64,000 nt of DNA from Actinocatenispora sera. GTDB taxonomy: Bacteria > Actinomycetota > Actinomycetes > Mycobacteriales > Micromonosporaceae. How positions within the stretch are numbered: position 1 is the stretch's first letter; every line of letters begins with the position of its first letter. The notes below the pieces were generated by a model, which worked only from the letters and a program-made list of their open reading frames with translations, was not told the DNA's origin and did not search any database. The stretch lies in contig NZ_AP023354.1 in the NCBI RefSeq assembly GCF_018324685.1, positions 62,001 through 126,000 on the forward strand. Direction: 5' to 3'. Positions 1-9,349 of the stretch are shown piece by piece. The translations under genes were made by a program, and so were the position numbers.

Positions 1-1419
1 GCCGTTGTCCAGCACCACGAACAGCACGCCGATCCGCTGCTCGGCCAGTACCGCGAGGTCGGCGCCGAGCATTCCGAACGCGCCGTCGCCGACGAGTGCC
101 ACGACGGTACGGTCCGGCGCGGCGAGCTTGACCCCGCCGGCCGCGGCGGCGCCGAAGCCGAGGCTCGTCTGCTCCGACGGGACGATCGAGTTCGCCGGCC
201 CGGCGCAGCGCCAGAACGGGAAGAAGTAGGACCACATGTCCTGCAGCCCGTTCTCCTGCACCAGCACGTGCTCCGCCGGCAACCGCTCGGCCAACGAGGC
301 GAGCAGGGCGGCGATGCGCGGCGCGCTCGATGCCCGCGCCGCGGCCGTGTCCGCTTCGACCCGCTGCCGCGCCCGTACCGACACGGCACCCGCACGGTCG
401 ACCCAGACCGGGTCGGGCTCACGGCGGCCGACGGCGAGCCGGGCACACCAGTCCTCGACCACGCGCCCGGCGTCCGCGACCACCGACGGCCCGGCGAACT
501 CGGTACTCAGTTCGGTCGCGTCGATGTTGACCTGCACCACCGGTACGCCGGCCGGTGCGAAGCCGGTGCCGAACGTCGCGGTCTCCTCCAGCCGGCTGCC
601 CAGCGTGATCACCAGGTCGGTGTCGCGCCACAGCTCGACCGCCTCGGTCGGCGAGTACAGGCCGCAGACTCCGCAGCACAGCTCGTGCGCCTCGTCCACG
701 GCACCCCGGCCGGACGCGGTACTGAACACCGCCGCGCCGAGACCGGTCGCCAGCTGCTCCACCACGGCGGAACCGTTGCGGTGCCGCATCCCACCGCCGA
801 CCACCAGGATCGGGCGCCGGCTCGCCCACACCGCCGACCACGCGGTCGCCGCGGCGGCCGCGTCCGGCCCCGGGTACTGCGGGGCGACGTCCCGCCACGG
901 CCGCGTCCGGGGTACGACGGCATCGGACAGGTCGTCGGCGATCTCCAGGTACACCGGCCCAGGCGCGCCGGCCGCCGCCGTCGTGAACGCCCGTTCCAGC
1001 GCCGGGACGAGCCGGTCCGGATGGTCGACCCGGTACGCCCACTTGGTCAGCGGCCGCAGCAGCGCCACCTGGTCCAGCTCCTGGAAGGCCCGCGCACCGC
1101 GCCGGGCGACCGCGGTACCGGCGGCGAGCACCACCAGCGGCGCGGCCGACGCCGCGGCCTCCAGTACCCCGGTCAGCACGTTGGTGCTTGCCGGCCCCTT
1201 GCCGATCAGGCACACCGCCGGGTTGCCGCTCTGCAGCGCGTACCCGGTCGCCATGAAGCCGGCGTTGCGCTGGTCGCGGTTGAGCACGAACCGGATCTCG
1301 CCGTCCCGCAACGCATCCAGTACGGTCAGGTCGTCGGCCGGCAGGCCGAACACGGTGTCCACGCCGCGGGTGGTCAGGAAGTCGACCACCGCCTGCCACG
1401 CGCCGGGATACGAGGTCAT
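1..1419 (-). CDS. Thiamine-diphosphate-dependent decarboxylase/carboligase (partial)
   Basis: A ThDP enzyme of the acetolactate synthase/benzoylformate decarboxylase superfamily. It is cut by the window edge: 473 codons are present and the C-terminal residues lie outside. From the ATG at 1419, the N-terminal PYR domain shows the GLPADD turn and the GKGPAST loop (about residues 73-79). The C-terminal PP domain shows the ThDP/Mg motif GDGAFG from residue 444, followed by DNG. The position that is normally the catalytic Glu (HEQ in acetolactate synthase) reads NRDQ, giving Asp49. The start overlaps the stop of the upstream ligase-reductase gene in an ATGA, so the two are probably translationally coupled. 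Inferred role: it condenses or decarboxylates a 2-oxo acid with an aldehyde or acyl unit made by its neighbours. The substrate cannot be read from sequence. Confidence 0.88.
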   Translation of the reverse strand, partial: MTSYPGAWQAVVDFLTTRGVDTVFGLPADDLTVLDALRDGEIRFVLNRDQRNAGFMATGYALQSGNPAVCLIGKGPASTNVLTGVLEAAASAAPLVVLAAGTAVARRGARAFQELDQVALLRPLTKWAYRVDHPDRLVPALERAFTTAAAGAPGPVYLEIADDLSDAVVPRTRPWRDVAPQYPGPDAAAAATAWSAVWASRRPILVVGGGMRHRNGSAVVEQLATGLGAAVFSTASGRGAVDEAHELCCGVCGLYSPTEAVELWRDTDLVITLGSRLEETATFGTGFAPAGVPVVQVNIDATELSTEFAGPSVVADAGRVVEDWCARLAVGRREPDPVWVDRAGAVSVRARQRVEADTAAARASSAPRIAALLASLAERLPAEHVLVQENGLQDMWSYFFPFWRCAGPANSIVPSEQTSLGFGAAAAGGVKLAAPDRTVVALVGDGAFGMLGADLAVLAEQRIGVLFVVLDNG

Positions 1420-4118
1420 CCGCGTACCGGGCATTCGTCCGCCACCACCTTCGAGATCAGCAGCGGCTGGGCCCAGCGCCGCTTGCGATGACTGACGTAG
1501 TTGGCCATGATGCCGCGGCCGCCGAACGGGCGGTTCCCGTCGTCGACGTCCAGCAGGGTCCGGTCCACCGCCACCACGTGCCGCTTCCCCAGCTGCTCCA
1601 CCAGATCCGGCGCGTGCCCGTACACCATCGCGCCCATCGCCCGGTCCTGGAACGACGGCTCGGTCAGCCGGGTGCGCAGCTGTTCCCGGTCGGTGTAGCT
1701 GACGACGTTGAACACCGGGCAGAACAGTTCGGTCAGCGACATCGGCGCATCGAAGTCGCGCAGCAGGATCGTCGGATGCACCTGCCGGGTACGGAAGTCG
1801 ACCGCGCCGCCCTGCACGATGTAACCGGCGTTGCGCGGCAGGTACTCGGTCACCGCGGTCAACGCGCTGTCGTAGCAGATCGGTCCGTAGTCCGCGGCCG
1901 GGTCGGCGCAGTCGCCGAACGTCATGGCGGACAGTCGTTTCCCGATCCCCTCGACGAAACGGGCCGCGTCCTGCTCGGGGACGAAGAACACGTCCGGGCC
2001 GAAGCAGTCCTGGCCGGAGTTGAGCATCCGGATCCGTACCGCGTCGTCGATGGACAGGTCCAGGTCGGCGTCCGGCGCCACCACGAACGGGTTGGCACCC
2101 TGGCCGAACAGCATGAACAGCTGGTCGGTGCGCAGCTGGGCGCGCACCGCCTCGGCGTTGTGGTACGTGCCGGTGAACACCACGACGTCGGCGTCGGCGA
2201 CCGGTCCGCCGACGAACTTGCGCTGGCTCAGCGAGGCGAGTTCGATCGGAATCTGGTGTACCGGCGCCAGCAGCTCGTGCAGCTCCCGGGTGACCTCGGC
2301 GACCTGGCTGGACGGCCGGAACGCGATGTCCTCCACGAACAGCGCCGGCACCAGCAGGTACAGCACGTACGAGTAGAGCAGCACGTTGGACGGCATGAAC
2401 ACGGCCATCCGGCGTACCGCCTGCGGTCCGTTGCGCAGCACCTCGTCGACGGCGCCGGCCAGCGTGTGGATCGACCCGTCGATCTCCATGTCAACCGCGC
2501 GGTGCAGCGAGATCCGGGTCAGGATCCGGCGTACCTCCTCCGGCCGGTCCCGCAGCAGTTCCAGCACCGCCCGCAGCCCGGCCACCCGAGCCGGGAACGG
2601 CACGTCGCCCTCGCCGCCGGTCGTCGCCACGCCGGGCAGCAGCACCATCGCGTCGTCGCCGTTCGCGGCCGGCCGCCGGGCCGGCCCGACCAGTTCTTGC
2701 GCCATGTCGCGCAACCGGGCGAGATCCGGCTTTCCGTTGCGGTTGAGCGGGAACGACGGCAGGACCGCCACCTTGTTCGGACGCTCGTAGTCCGGCAGCA
2801 GGGCAGCGATCTCGCGCCGCAGCTCGGCGGCCGGCTGTCCGCTGCCGTCGGCCACGAAAAGCACCAGCTGGGTACCGCGCCCCTCGTCGGAGACCGCGAC
2901 GATCTTGACCGGCCGGCCGCACATCTCGGCCTTCCGCTCGATCGCCTCCGGGTAGAGCGTGTGCCCGAGCCGGTGCACCGCGTACTTGCGGCCGAGCACG
3001 ACGATGTTCCCGTCCGCGTCGGCGTAGCCGAGGTCGTTGGTCCGGTACGGCCCGTCACCGCGCGGCTCGATCGACCCGTCACCGCTCAGGTAGCCCTGCA
3101 TCAGGCTCGGGGACTGCACCCAGATCTCGCCGCTCTCCCCGGCCTGCACCGGATGCCCGTCACCGTCCACGATGGTGACCTCGACCCCGGGCAGCGGGCG
3201 CCCGCAGCCGACCGCGTTGCCGGGAGCTGCCAGCGCGACGTTGCCGGCCTCGTTGCTGCCGTACCCGTCGAGCAGCGGCAGCCCGAGCCGCTCCTGGAAC
3301 CGGTCGGCGAGCGACCGGGGCATCGGGGAACCGCCGACGCAGAACATCCGTACCGAGGCGAGGTCACGGGCGATCTCCGGCCGGCGGTCCATCAGCTTGA
3401 GCAGGCTGTGGTAGGTCGACGGCGCGGCGTCCAGCACCGTCGCGCCGCTGTCCGCGGCCAGCTTGACCGCCTGGTCGAGCCGGCCGAGCGGCGCGATCGC
3501 GAGCGAGCAGCCGAGCGTCCACGACATGACCAGCAGCGTCAGCCCGTAGAAGTGGGAGAACGGCACCAGCGGCAGCAGCACGTCGGTGTTGCGGTACGCC
3601 ATGCGTTCCCGGGTGCGCTCCAGGTCGTGCAGGAACCCGCGGCCGGAGCGCACGATGCCCTTCGGGATGCCGGTGGACCCGGACGACCAGGTGATGAGCG
3701 CGTCGGTGCGCCGGTTCCAGGCCGCGAACGACAGCACGTCGACGTCGGAGGTCGCGTCCGCCTCCTCCTTGACCAGGCTCGCCAGCGACACCACGTCGGC
3801 CCCGCCGGTGCTTTCGTCGAGGTCGCCCCGGACCACCCAGCGGGCCCGGGCCCGGCGGGCCATCCGCACCCGCTCCGCCTCGGTCTCCCGGTCGTCGGCC
3901 AGCACGATCGACACGTCCAGATGCATCAGGGCGAGCAGCGCCACGACGTAGTCGGCCGAGTTGCTGGCCGCCAGCATGACCCGGTCGCCCGCACACACGC
4001 CCCGGCCGCCGAGCACCGCAGCCATCCGCAGCGCGCGTTCCTCGATGTCGACCGACGTGTTCACGGCCTGGCAGGTGAAGATCCTGCCCGTCAACCATTC
4101 CACAGTGAGTCCATTCAT
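1416..4118 (-). CDS. Fusion of ANL acyl-activating enzyme and aldehyde-dehydrogenase-fold reductase
   Basis: A 900-residue two-part enzyme. Residues 1 to about 475 are a complete ANL adenylating domain: P-loop SSGSTGIPKG near 145, YGSNEAG, TNDLGY, the hinge region GRKYAVHRLG, and the catalytic-Lys motif NRNGKPDL near 460. Residues from about 515 to the end have the aldehyde dehydrogenase fold, with catalytic Cys705 in NSGQDCFGPD and LTELFCPVFN matching the EEIFGPV region. The ELGGK segment reads LFGQGANP, so the usual general-base Glu is missing, as in CoA-acylating family members. That favours reduction of an activated acyl group to an aldehyde. No carrier domain is visible between the halves. 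It lies 68 bp below the PKS gene and overlaps the ThDP gene. The activity is inferred from the domains. Confidence 0.85.
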   Translation of the reverse strand: MNGLTVEWLTGRIFTCQAVNTSVDIEERALRMAAVLGGRGVCAGDRVMLAASNSADYVVALLALMHLDVSIVLADDRETEAERVRMARRARARWVVRGDLDESTGGADVVSLASLVKEEADATSDVDVLSFAAWNRRTDALITWSSGSTGIPKGIVRSGRGFLHDLERTRERMAYRNTDVLLPLVPFSHFYGLTLLVMSWTLGCSLAIAPLGRLDQAVKLAADSGATVLDAAPSTYHSLLKLMDRRPEIARDLASVRMFCVGGSPMPRSLADRFQERLGLPLLDGYGSNEAGNVALAAPGNAVGCGRPLPGVEVTIVDGDGHPVQAGESGEIWVQSPSLMQGYLSGDGSIEPRGDGPYRTNDLGYADADGNIVVLGRKYAVHRLGHTLYPEAIERKAEMCGRPVKIVAVSDEGRGTQLVLFVADGSGQPAAELRREIAALLPDYERPNKVAVLPSFPLNRNGKPDLARLRDMAQELVGPARRPAANGDDAMVLLPGVATTGGEGDVPFPARVAGLRAVLELLRDRPEEVRRILTRISLHRAVDMEIDGSIHTLAGAVDEVLRNGPQAVRRMAVFMPSNVLLYSYVLYLLVPALFVEDIAFRPSSQVAEVTRELHELLAPVHQIPIELASLSQRKFVGGPVADADVVVFTGTYHNAEAVRAQLRTDQLFMLFGQGANPFVVAPDADLDLSIDDAVRIRMLNSGQDCFGPDVFFVPEQDAARFVEGIGKRLSAMTFGDCADPAADYGPICYDSALTAVTEYLPRNAGYIVQGGAVDFRTRQVHPTILLRDFDAPMSLTELFCPVFNVVSYTDREQLRTRLTEPSFQDRAMGAMVYGHAPDLVEQLGKRHVVAVDRTLLDVDDGNRPFGGRGIMANYVSHRKRRWAQPLLISKVVADECPVRG

Positions 4119-4186
4119 CGCGTACGAAGGGGGATCGGGCCCGGGGATCGACGCGTCGGTCGGTCACCGGAGCCGTCGGGTGCGCC

Positions 4187-7100
4187 TCACGCGGGGGTGG
4201 GCGCCAGCGGTGTGCGAAGCCGGCCGAGTTCCTCGGCGACGACCTGCACGGTCCGTTCGAGCTGCTCGGTGGTGTGCTCGGAGGTGACGAAGAACCGCAG
4301 CCGGGCCAGTTCCTCGGGCACCCCCGGGTACATGATCGGGTTGACGCTGATGCCGCGATCGAAGAGCGCGTGGCACAGCGCGAGGGAGCGGGCCGAGTCG
4401 CCCACGATGCACGGCACCACCGGGGAGTCCCGGCTGGTGCCGGTGTCGATACCGGCCTTGCGGGCGAGATCCAGGAACAGCCGGGAGTTCGCGGTCAGCC
4501 GGGCCAGCCGGGCCGGCTCGGCGCGCATGGCGCGCAGCGCACCGAGCGCCGCCGCCGTGTTCGCCGGCGTCATCCCGACGCTGTAGACGAACCCGGGCAC
4601 CGTGTACCGCAGGTACTCGATCAGCGTGCGGGCGCCGGCGACGTAGCCGCCGCAGGATGCGAGCGACTTCGACAGCGTGCCGGACCAGATGTCCACAGTG
4701 GACCGGTCGACGTCGAAGTGCTCGCCGATCCCGCCGCCGTGCGCGCCCACGGTACCGATGCTGTGCGCCTCGTCGACCATCAGCAGCGCACCGCGCCGCT
4801 GCTTCACCGCGATCAGCTCCGGCAGCTGCGCGATGTCGCCGTCCATGCTGTACACGCCCTCGACGACGACCAGGCAGCGGCGGTGCCGCGGCCGGTGCCG
4901 GCCGAGTACCGCGTCCAGTGCGGCCGGATCGTTGTGCGCGAACGGTCGGCGCGTCGCGCCCGACAGCGCGCAACCCTGCAGGATGCTGTCGTGCGCCAGC
5001 TCGTCGTGCACGATCAGGTCGCCGGGGCCGACGAGGTGGCCGATGACCGACACGTTCGTCGCGTGCCCGCTGACCATCGCCAGGCACGCCTCGGCGCCCA
5101 GCAGGGCGGCCAGTTCGACCTCCAGCTCGTCGTGCAGCGGCCGGTTCCCGGACAGGAAGCGGCTCGCCGACACCGAGGTGCCGTACCGCCGGACCGCCTC
5201 GAAGACCGCCTCGTTGACCTGCGGATGCCCGGACAGTCCGAGGTAGTTGTAGCTGGAGAAACTGACCAGCTCCTGCCCGTCGATCCGGGTCGTCTGCCGG
5301 GCGTTGCCCTCGTGCGTCAGGAAGTACGGGTTGCGCCCGAGCCGGGCCAGCTCCTCGTCGTGCCCGGCCAGTTCCGGCATGTCGGCGAGGCCGCGTTCGG
5401 GTGTCACCGCGCCCGGGCCGGGTTCGGTGGGCCGCGGCTCCGACACCGCAGGGGGAGTCGGGTCCGGTGTCGGAGCCGCGGGTGGGTGGCCGCCGAGGGC
5501 GGCGGCCGCTGCCGGCACGGTGTCGCCCGGACGCACGATCTCGGCGATGGCGTCGACCATCTCGCGCAGCGTCGGACGAGCCGGCAGGTCGGTACCGGCT
5601 CCGGCCAGTGCCGGCCAGACCCGGGTCAGCGCGGACAGCAGCTCGGTGACCATCAGCGAGTCGAACCCGAGCTCCTGCACGAGCAGTTCGGTACCGGTGA
5701 AGTGGTCGACCGGGAACGCGCTGATCCGGGCCACCTCGCGGTAGACGACGGTCGCGACCTCGTCACGCCCGGACATCACCGCCGAGCCCGGCGCCGGGGT
5801 CGCGACCGGCCGCGGGTCGGCCGCTGCGGCGACCAGCCGCGGGTCGGCGGCTCCGACCAGCCGCCGGTCGGCGGTTGCGGCGTCCGGCTGCGGCCGGTCC
5901 GGTTCCGCGGCGGCCCGCGAAGCGTTGGTGGCGCCCGGATCCAGCGACCGCAGCAGCGCGATCTGCTCCCGGAACAGGTTGACGAGTTCGCTCACCGGCT
6001 GGTCCTCCTGGCTCGCTGCAACGGGTACCTGGGTCGGCCGCGATCCGGCGCGCGCCGACGACGCGTCCGGTGGGCGCGAACCGGCGGGTGCCTGCGGTGG
6101 TTTCGGACGACCGGCCGCGTTCGGCGCACCGGCGGTCGCGTCCGCTGCCGGCGGACCGGGCCGTACCGGCACGGTCGCGCCGTTCGACCGGAAGCCGGCC
6201 GGGTCGCCGGCGCCGGTACGACCGGCGAGCTGCCCGGCCGGGTCGGTCTCGGGGTGCAGGAACGCGTCGACGTCCGGCCACGGCGGGGTCGGGTAGCTGC
6301 GGTTGGCCAGCGGCGTCACCGGCGGGCTGAGCAGCCGGCCCGGCGCGGCGGTGATGCCGGAGCCGTCCACGTCCACGCCGAGCGTGACGAGCTGGGCCAG
6401 CCCGGTGAGGAAGCTGCGGGCGTCGTCCGGCCCCTCGCCGGTCACCGACACGTAGTGGCAGTCGGTGCGGTCCCGCAGGTTCTGCCGCACCGTCCGCAGC
6501 AGCGCGGACCCGCCCAGCACCTGCACGAAGATCCGGGCACCCGCCTGGTACGCGGTGCGAGCGGCGTCGGCGAACCGTACCGGCGCACCCGCATGCCGGC
6601 GCCACAGCTCGGCCAGCTCGGCCGGTTGTGCACCACCGGTACCGGAGACCGAGGAGACGAACGTCCGGGTCGGCGGCAGGATCGCGGCGGCCGGCACCGC
6701 GGCCCGGATCTCGTCCCGGGCCGAGTCCAGCAGCGGGGTGTGGAACGCGTTGGAGACCGTCAGCGGCTGGCTGCCGATCCGTTCCGCGGCCAGCCGCTGC
6801 TCGAACTCCGCCAGCGCCGCGACGGTACCGGCCACCACGGTCTGCCGCGGATGGTTGTAGCAGGCCGGCCACAGCCCGGCGATGCCGTCGAGCAGCTCGG
6901 CGACCCGGTCCGGGCCGGCCTGGACGGCGAGCATGCCGCCCCGCTCGGTGGCCTCCGCCGCCCGCATCGCGGCGCCGCGGCGCGCCATCATCGTCACCGC
7001 GGCGTCGTCCGGCAGAGCGCCCGCCGCGACCGCCGCGGGGAACTCGCCGACGCTGTGCCCCAGCGCCACGTCCGGCGTCACACCGCAACGAGCGAGCAGC

Positions 7101-8962
7101 CGGGTCGCCGCCACCCCGAGAATGCCCAGGGCCGGCTGGCACACGTCGGTACCGGTCAGCCGGTGCCGGCCCGCCTCGGTGTCGGCGTCCGCGCCGTACA
7201 CGGCGTCCAGCGCCGAGAAGCCGGAGCCGGTGCGGACCCGGTCGTCCAGCCGGTTCGCCGCGGCGGCGAACACCGGGAACCGGTCGTACAGGTCGCGCAG
7301 CATGTCCGGCCGTTGACTGCCCTGCCCCGGGTAGACGAACGCGACGACCCGGGCCGCGTCCCGCACGGTGCTGCGCGCCAGGTACACGCCGTCGTCGAGC
7401 CGCCCCGTGTCGGTACCGGCAAGCCGCGGCAGCGCCGCCTCGATCCTGGCCCGCAGCTCGGCCCAGGACGCCGCGACGATGGCGAGCCGGGCGCGCAGCG
7501 GGCGCCGGGTGCCGAGCGTCGCGGCGAGCCGGGTGAGGTCGTCGGCGGTACCGAGGCCCTCCCGGTCGGCCCAGTCGAGGAACCGGCGCAGGTAGCCGTC
7601 CAGCCGCTCGATCGTGCCGGCGGTGAAGACGAACAGTTCGGGTCGCGGTTCGGCCGGTTCCGGGGCCGGCGGCTCGGGCGCCTCCTCCAGGACGACGTGC
7701 ACGTTGGTCCCGCCGAAGCCGAACGAGTTGATCCCGGCCCGGCGCGGCGTCGCCGGATCGGCCGGCCACGGTACCGCCGTCGCCGGCAGCCGCAGTCCGG
7801 CCCGCTCGAGCCGGGCCGCGTCCTCCACGTCGGTCGCCGGCTGCGGCGGGATCGTGCCGTGGTGCAGGGCGAGTGTCGTCTTGATCAGGCTGGCCAGCCC
7901 GGAGGCGGTCAGCGCGTGGCCGACGAGCGCCTTGATCGAGGTCAGGTACGCCGGCGGGACCGGGCGGGCGGCATCGTCCCCGGCCCGTACCCGGGTCAGC
8001 GACGACAGCTCGACCCGGTCGCCGACCACCGTCGCCGTACCGTGCGCCTCGATCAGCCCGACCGACCCCGGTGCCACCCCGGCGTCGGAGTACGCCCGGG
8101 TCATCGCCCGGACCTGCCCGTCCTCGCGCGGCGTCATCGGCCCGTCCGCGGTGCCGTCGTTGGAGCAGCCGATGCCGCGAATCACCGCGTACACCCGGTC
8201 GCCGGCGGCGAGCGCCGCGGCGAGCGGCCGCAGTACCACGACGCCGACGCCCTCGCCGAGCACGAACCCGTCCGCGCGCCGGTCGAACGGCCGGCACACA
8301 CCGGCCGTCGACAGCGCGCCGACCCGGGAGAAGCCGACCAGCCCGACCGGTGCGAGGCTCAGGTAGGCCCCGCCGACGAGCGCCTCGGTGCACACCTCGG
8401 CTCGCAGCGCGGTGACCGCTTCGTGCAGCGCGGTCAGTCCGGACGAGCAGGCGGAGTCGACGGTGAAGCTCGGCCCGCCGAGATCGAAGTGCTGGCTGAC
8501 CGTCGCCGCGGCCATGTTCAGCAGCGAGCCGGGCACGGCGTACGGGTCGATGCCGGCCGCGCCGGGCGTCAGCTGGTTGAACTCGGCCGAGCTGAGGGCG
8601 AAGTACACGCCGGTGTTGACCGCGTCGTACGGGCGGCGTTCCCATCCGGCGTCCTGCACCGCCTCGCGCGCCACGTCGAGCAGCAGCCGGTGCTGCGGGT
8701 CGGTGTTGCGGACCCGCCGGGGCGACATCCGGTAGTGCACCGCGTCGAACTCGTCGACCCGGTCGAGGTAGGCGACCCGGTCGGTGTAGCTCTTGCTGTC
8801 CGACCGCCGGTCGTCCGGGTCGAAATAGCGCGAGTGGTCCCAGCGCGCTGCCGGGACCGGGCGAAACTGCCGTTCGGTCGAACTGGCCAGCCGCCAGAAG
8901 TCGGTCAGATCCCGTGCACCCGGGAACCGGCAACTCATGCCGATTATCGCGATGTCCCGCAT
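4187..8962 (-). CDS. Polyketide synthase KS-AT-ACP with C-terminal alpha-oxoamine synthase
   Basis: A 1591-residue multidomain enzyme. The KS (about 3-430) has Cys172 in DSACSSGL, the His motif EAHGTA and the second His in SIKALVGHA. The AT (about 555-850) has Ser637 in GHSVGEF and NAFHTPLL at the extender-specificity site, close to the HAFH malonyl type. After a Pro/Ala-rich linker comes an ACP with pantetheine Ser1102 in LGFDSLMV. A class II PLP-dependent alpha-oxoamine synthase (about 1190-1585) follows, with VDEAHS and the PLP Lys1432 in SGTLSKSLAS. No KR, DH, ER or thioesterase is present. By family knowledge the last domain releases an acyl-ACP by decarboxylative condensation with an amino acid, giving an amino ketone. 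The ATG at 8962 is chosen for its GGGAG Shine-Dalgarno. The frame stays open to 9154, but that stretch looks non-coding. Confidence 0.92.
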   Translation of the reverse strand: MRDIAIIGMSCRFPGARDLTDFWRLASSTERQFRPVPAARWDHSRYFDPDDRRSDSKSYTDRVAYLDRVDEFDAVHYRMSPRRVRNTDPQHRLLLDVAREAVQDAGWERRPYDAVNTGVYFALSSAEFNQLTPGAAGIDPYAVPGSLLNMAAATVSQHFDLGGPSFTVDSACSSGLTALHEAVTALRAEVCTEALVGGAYLSLAPVGLVGFSRVGALSTAGVCRPFDRRADGFVLGEGVGVVVLRPLAAALAAGDRVYAVIRGIGCSNDGTADGPMTPREDGQVRAMTRAYSDAGVAPGSVGLIEAHGTATVVGDRVELSSLTRVRAGDDAARPVPPAYLTSIKALVGHALTASGLASLIKTTLALHHGTIPPQPATDVEDAARLERAGLRLPATAVPWPADPATPRRAGINSFGFGGTNVHVVLEEAPEPPAPEPAEPRPELFVFTAGTIERLDGYLRRFLDWADREGLGTADDLTRLAATLGTRRPLRARLAIVAASWAELRARIEAALPRLAGTDTGRLDDGVYLARSTVRDAARVVAFVYPGQGSQRPDMLRDLYDRFPVFAAAANRLDDRVRTGSGFSALDAVYGADADTEAGRHRLTGTDVCQPALGILGVAATRLLARCGVTPDVALGHSVGEFPAAVAAGALPDDAAVTMMARRGAAMRAAEATERGGMLAVQAGPDRVAELLDGIAGLWPACYNHPRQTVVAGTVAALAEFEQRLAAERIGSQPLTVSNAFHTPLLDSARDEIRAAVPAAAILPPTRTFVSSVSGTGGAQPAELAELWRRHAGAPVRFADAARTAYQAGARIFVQVLGGSALLRTVRQNLRDRTDCHYVSVTGEGPDDARSFLTGLAQLVTLGVDVDGSGITAAPGRLLSPPVTPLANRSYPTPPWPDVDAFLHPETDPAGQLAGRTGAGDPAGFRSNGATVPVRPGPPAADATAGAPNAAGRPKPPQAPAGSRPPDASSARAGSRPTQVPVAASQEDQPVSELVNLFREQIALLRSLDPGATNASRAAAEPDRPQPDAATADRRLVGAADPRLVAAAADPRPVATPAPGSAVMSGRDEVATVVYREVARISAFPVDHFTGTELLVQELGFDSLMVTELLSALTRVWPALAGAGTDLPARPTLREMVDAIAEIVRPGDTVPAAAAALGGHPPAAPTPDPTPPAVSEPRPTEPGPGAVTPERGLADMPELAGHDEELARLGRNPYFLTHEGNARQTTRIDGQELVSFSSYNYLGLSGHPQVNEAVFEAVRRYGTSVSASRFLSGNRPLHDELEVELAALLGAEACLAMVSGHATNVSVIGHLVGPGDLIVHDELAHDSILQGCALSGATRRPFAHNDPAALDAVLGRHRPRHRRCLVVVEGVYSMDGDIAQLPELIAVKQRRGALLMVDEAHSIGTVGAHGGGIGEHFDVDRSTVDIWSGTLSKSLASCGGYVAGARTLIEYLRYTVPGFVYSVGMTPANTAAALGALRAMRAEPARLARLTANSRLFLDLARKAGIDTGTSRDSPVVPCIVGDSARSLALCHALFDRGISVNPIMYPGVPEELARLRFFVTSEHTTEQLERTVQVVAEELGRLRTPLAPTPA

Positions 8963-9349
8963 GAACGCTCCCGACTTCACATCGCCTTCACTCGCCTGAC
9001 AGGTACCGGTCGACCATTTGACGCCGCCCGGCGCGACGCCGGAATTCGAAACTTCGCAGCCTCGCAATTCATCGCCGTCGATGTCGCTCAGGATGCCATC
9101 GGGGCGGTACCGGTAAACCGATGGAATAGCCGAAGTATTTGCCTTCACCGACACTGCGGTACTGCGCGTTCTCGCACTTCGGAGGGGTCGGCGGGCACCG
9201 AACCGGTACGCCGCGGCAGCGCGGTCGTGACAACACCGAGAGTCGCCGTTCCCGTTATCCCGCCGTTACCAAAACGGCGAACGCGCAGCATGATTCCACG
9301 GTGGCGCGAGCAAAGGCCGAAAGCGCGGCAACGACCGCGGTGGACTCGT
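8963..9349. other. Intergenic region between PKS and regulator genes
   Basis: 387 bp, noticeably richer in A and T than its flanks. It should hold the promoter of the PKS, ligase-reductase and ThDP operon. I see no convincing -10/-35 pair, terminator or repeat in it. Confidence 0.5.

Noticed and set aside
1488-4586. Plus-strand open frame of 1032 codons opposite the ligase-reductase gene
   Set aside because: No domain is recognisable, and the minus strand encodes all ANL and ALDH motifs.
8963-9154. N-terminal extension of the PKS by 64 codons
   Set aside because: The stretch is A/T-richer, lacks docking-domain character, and a good Shine-Dalgarno precedes the ATG at 8962.
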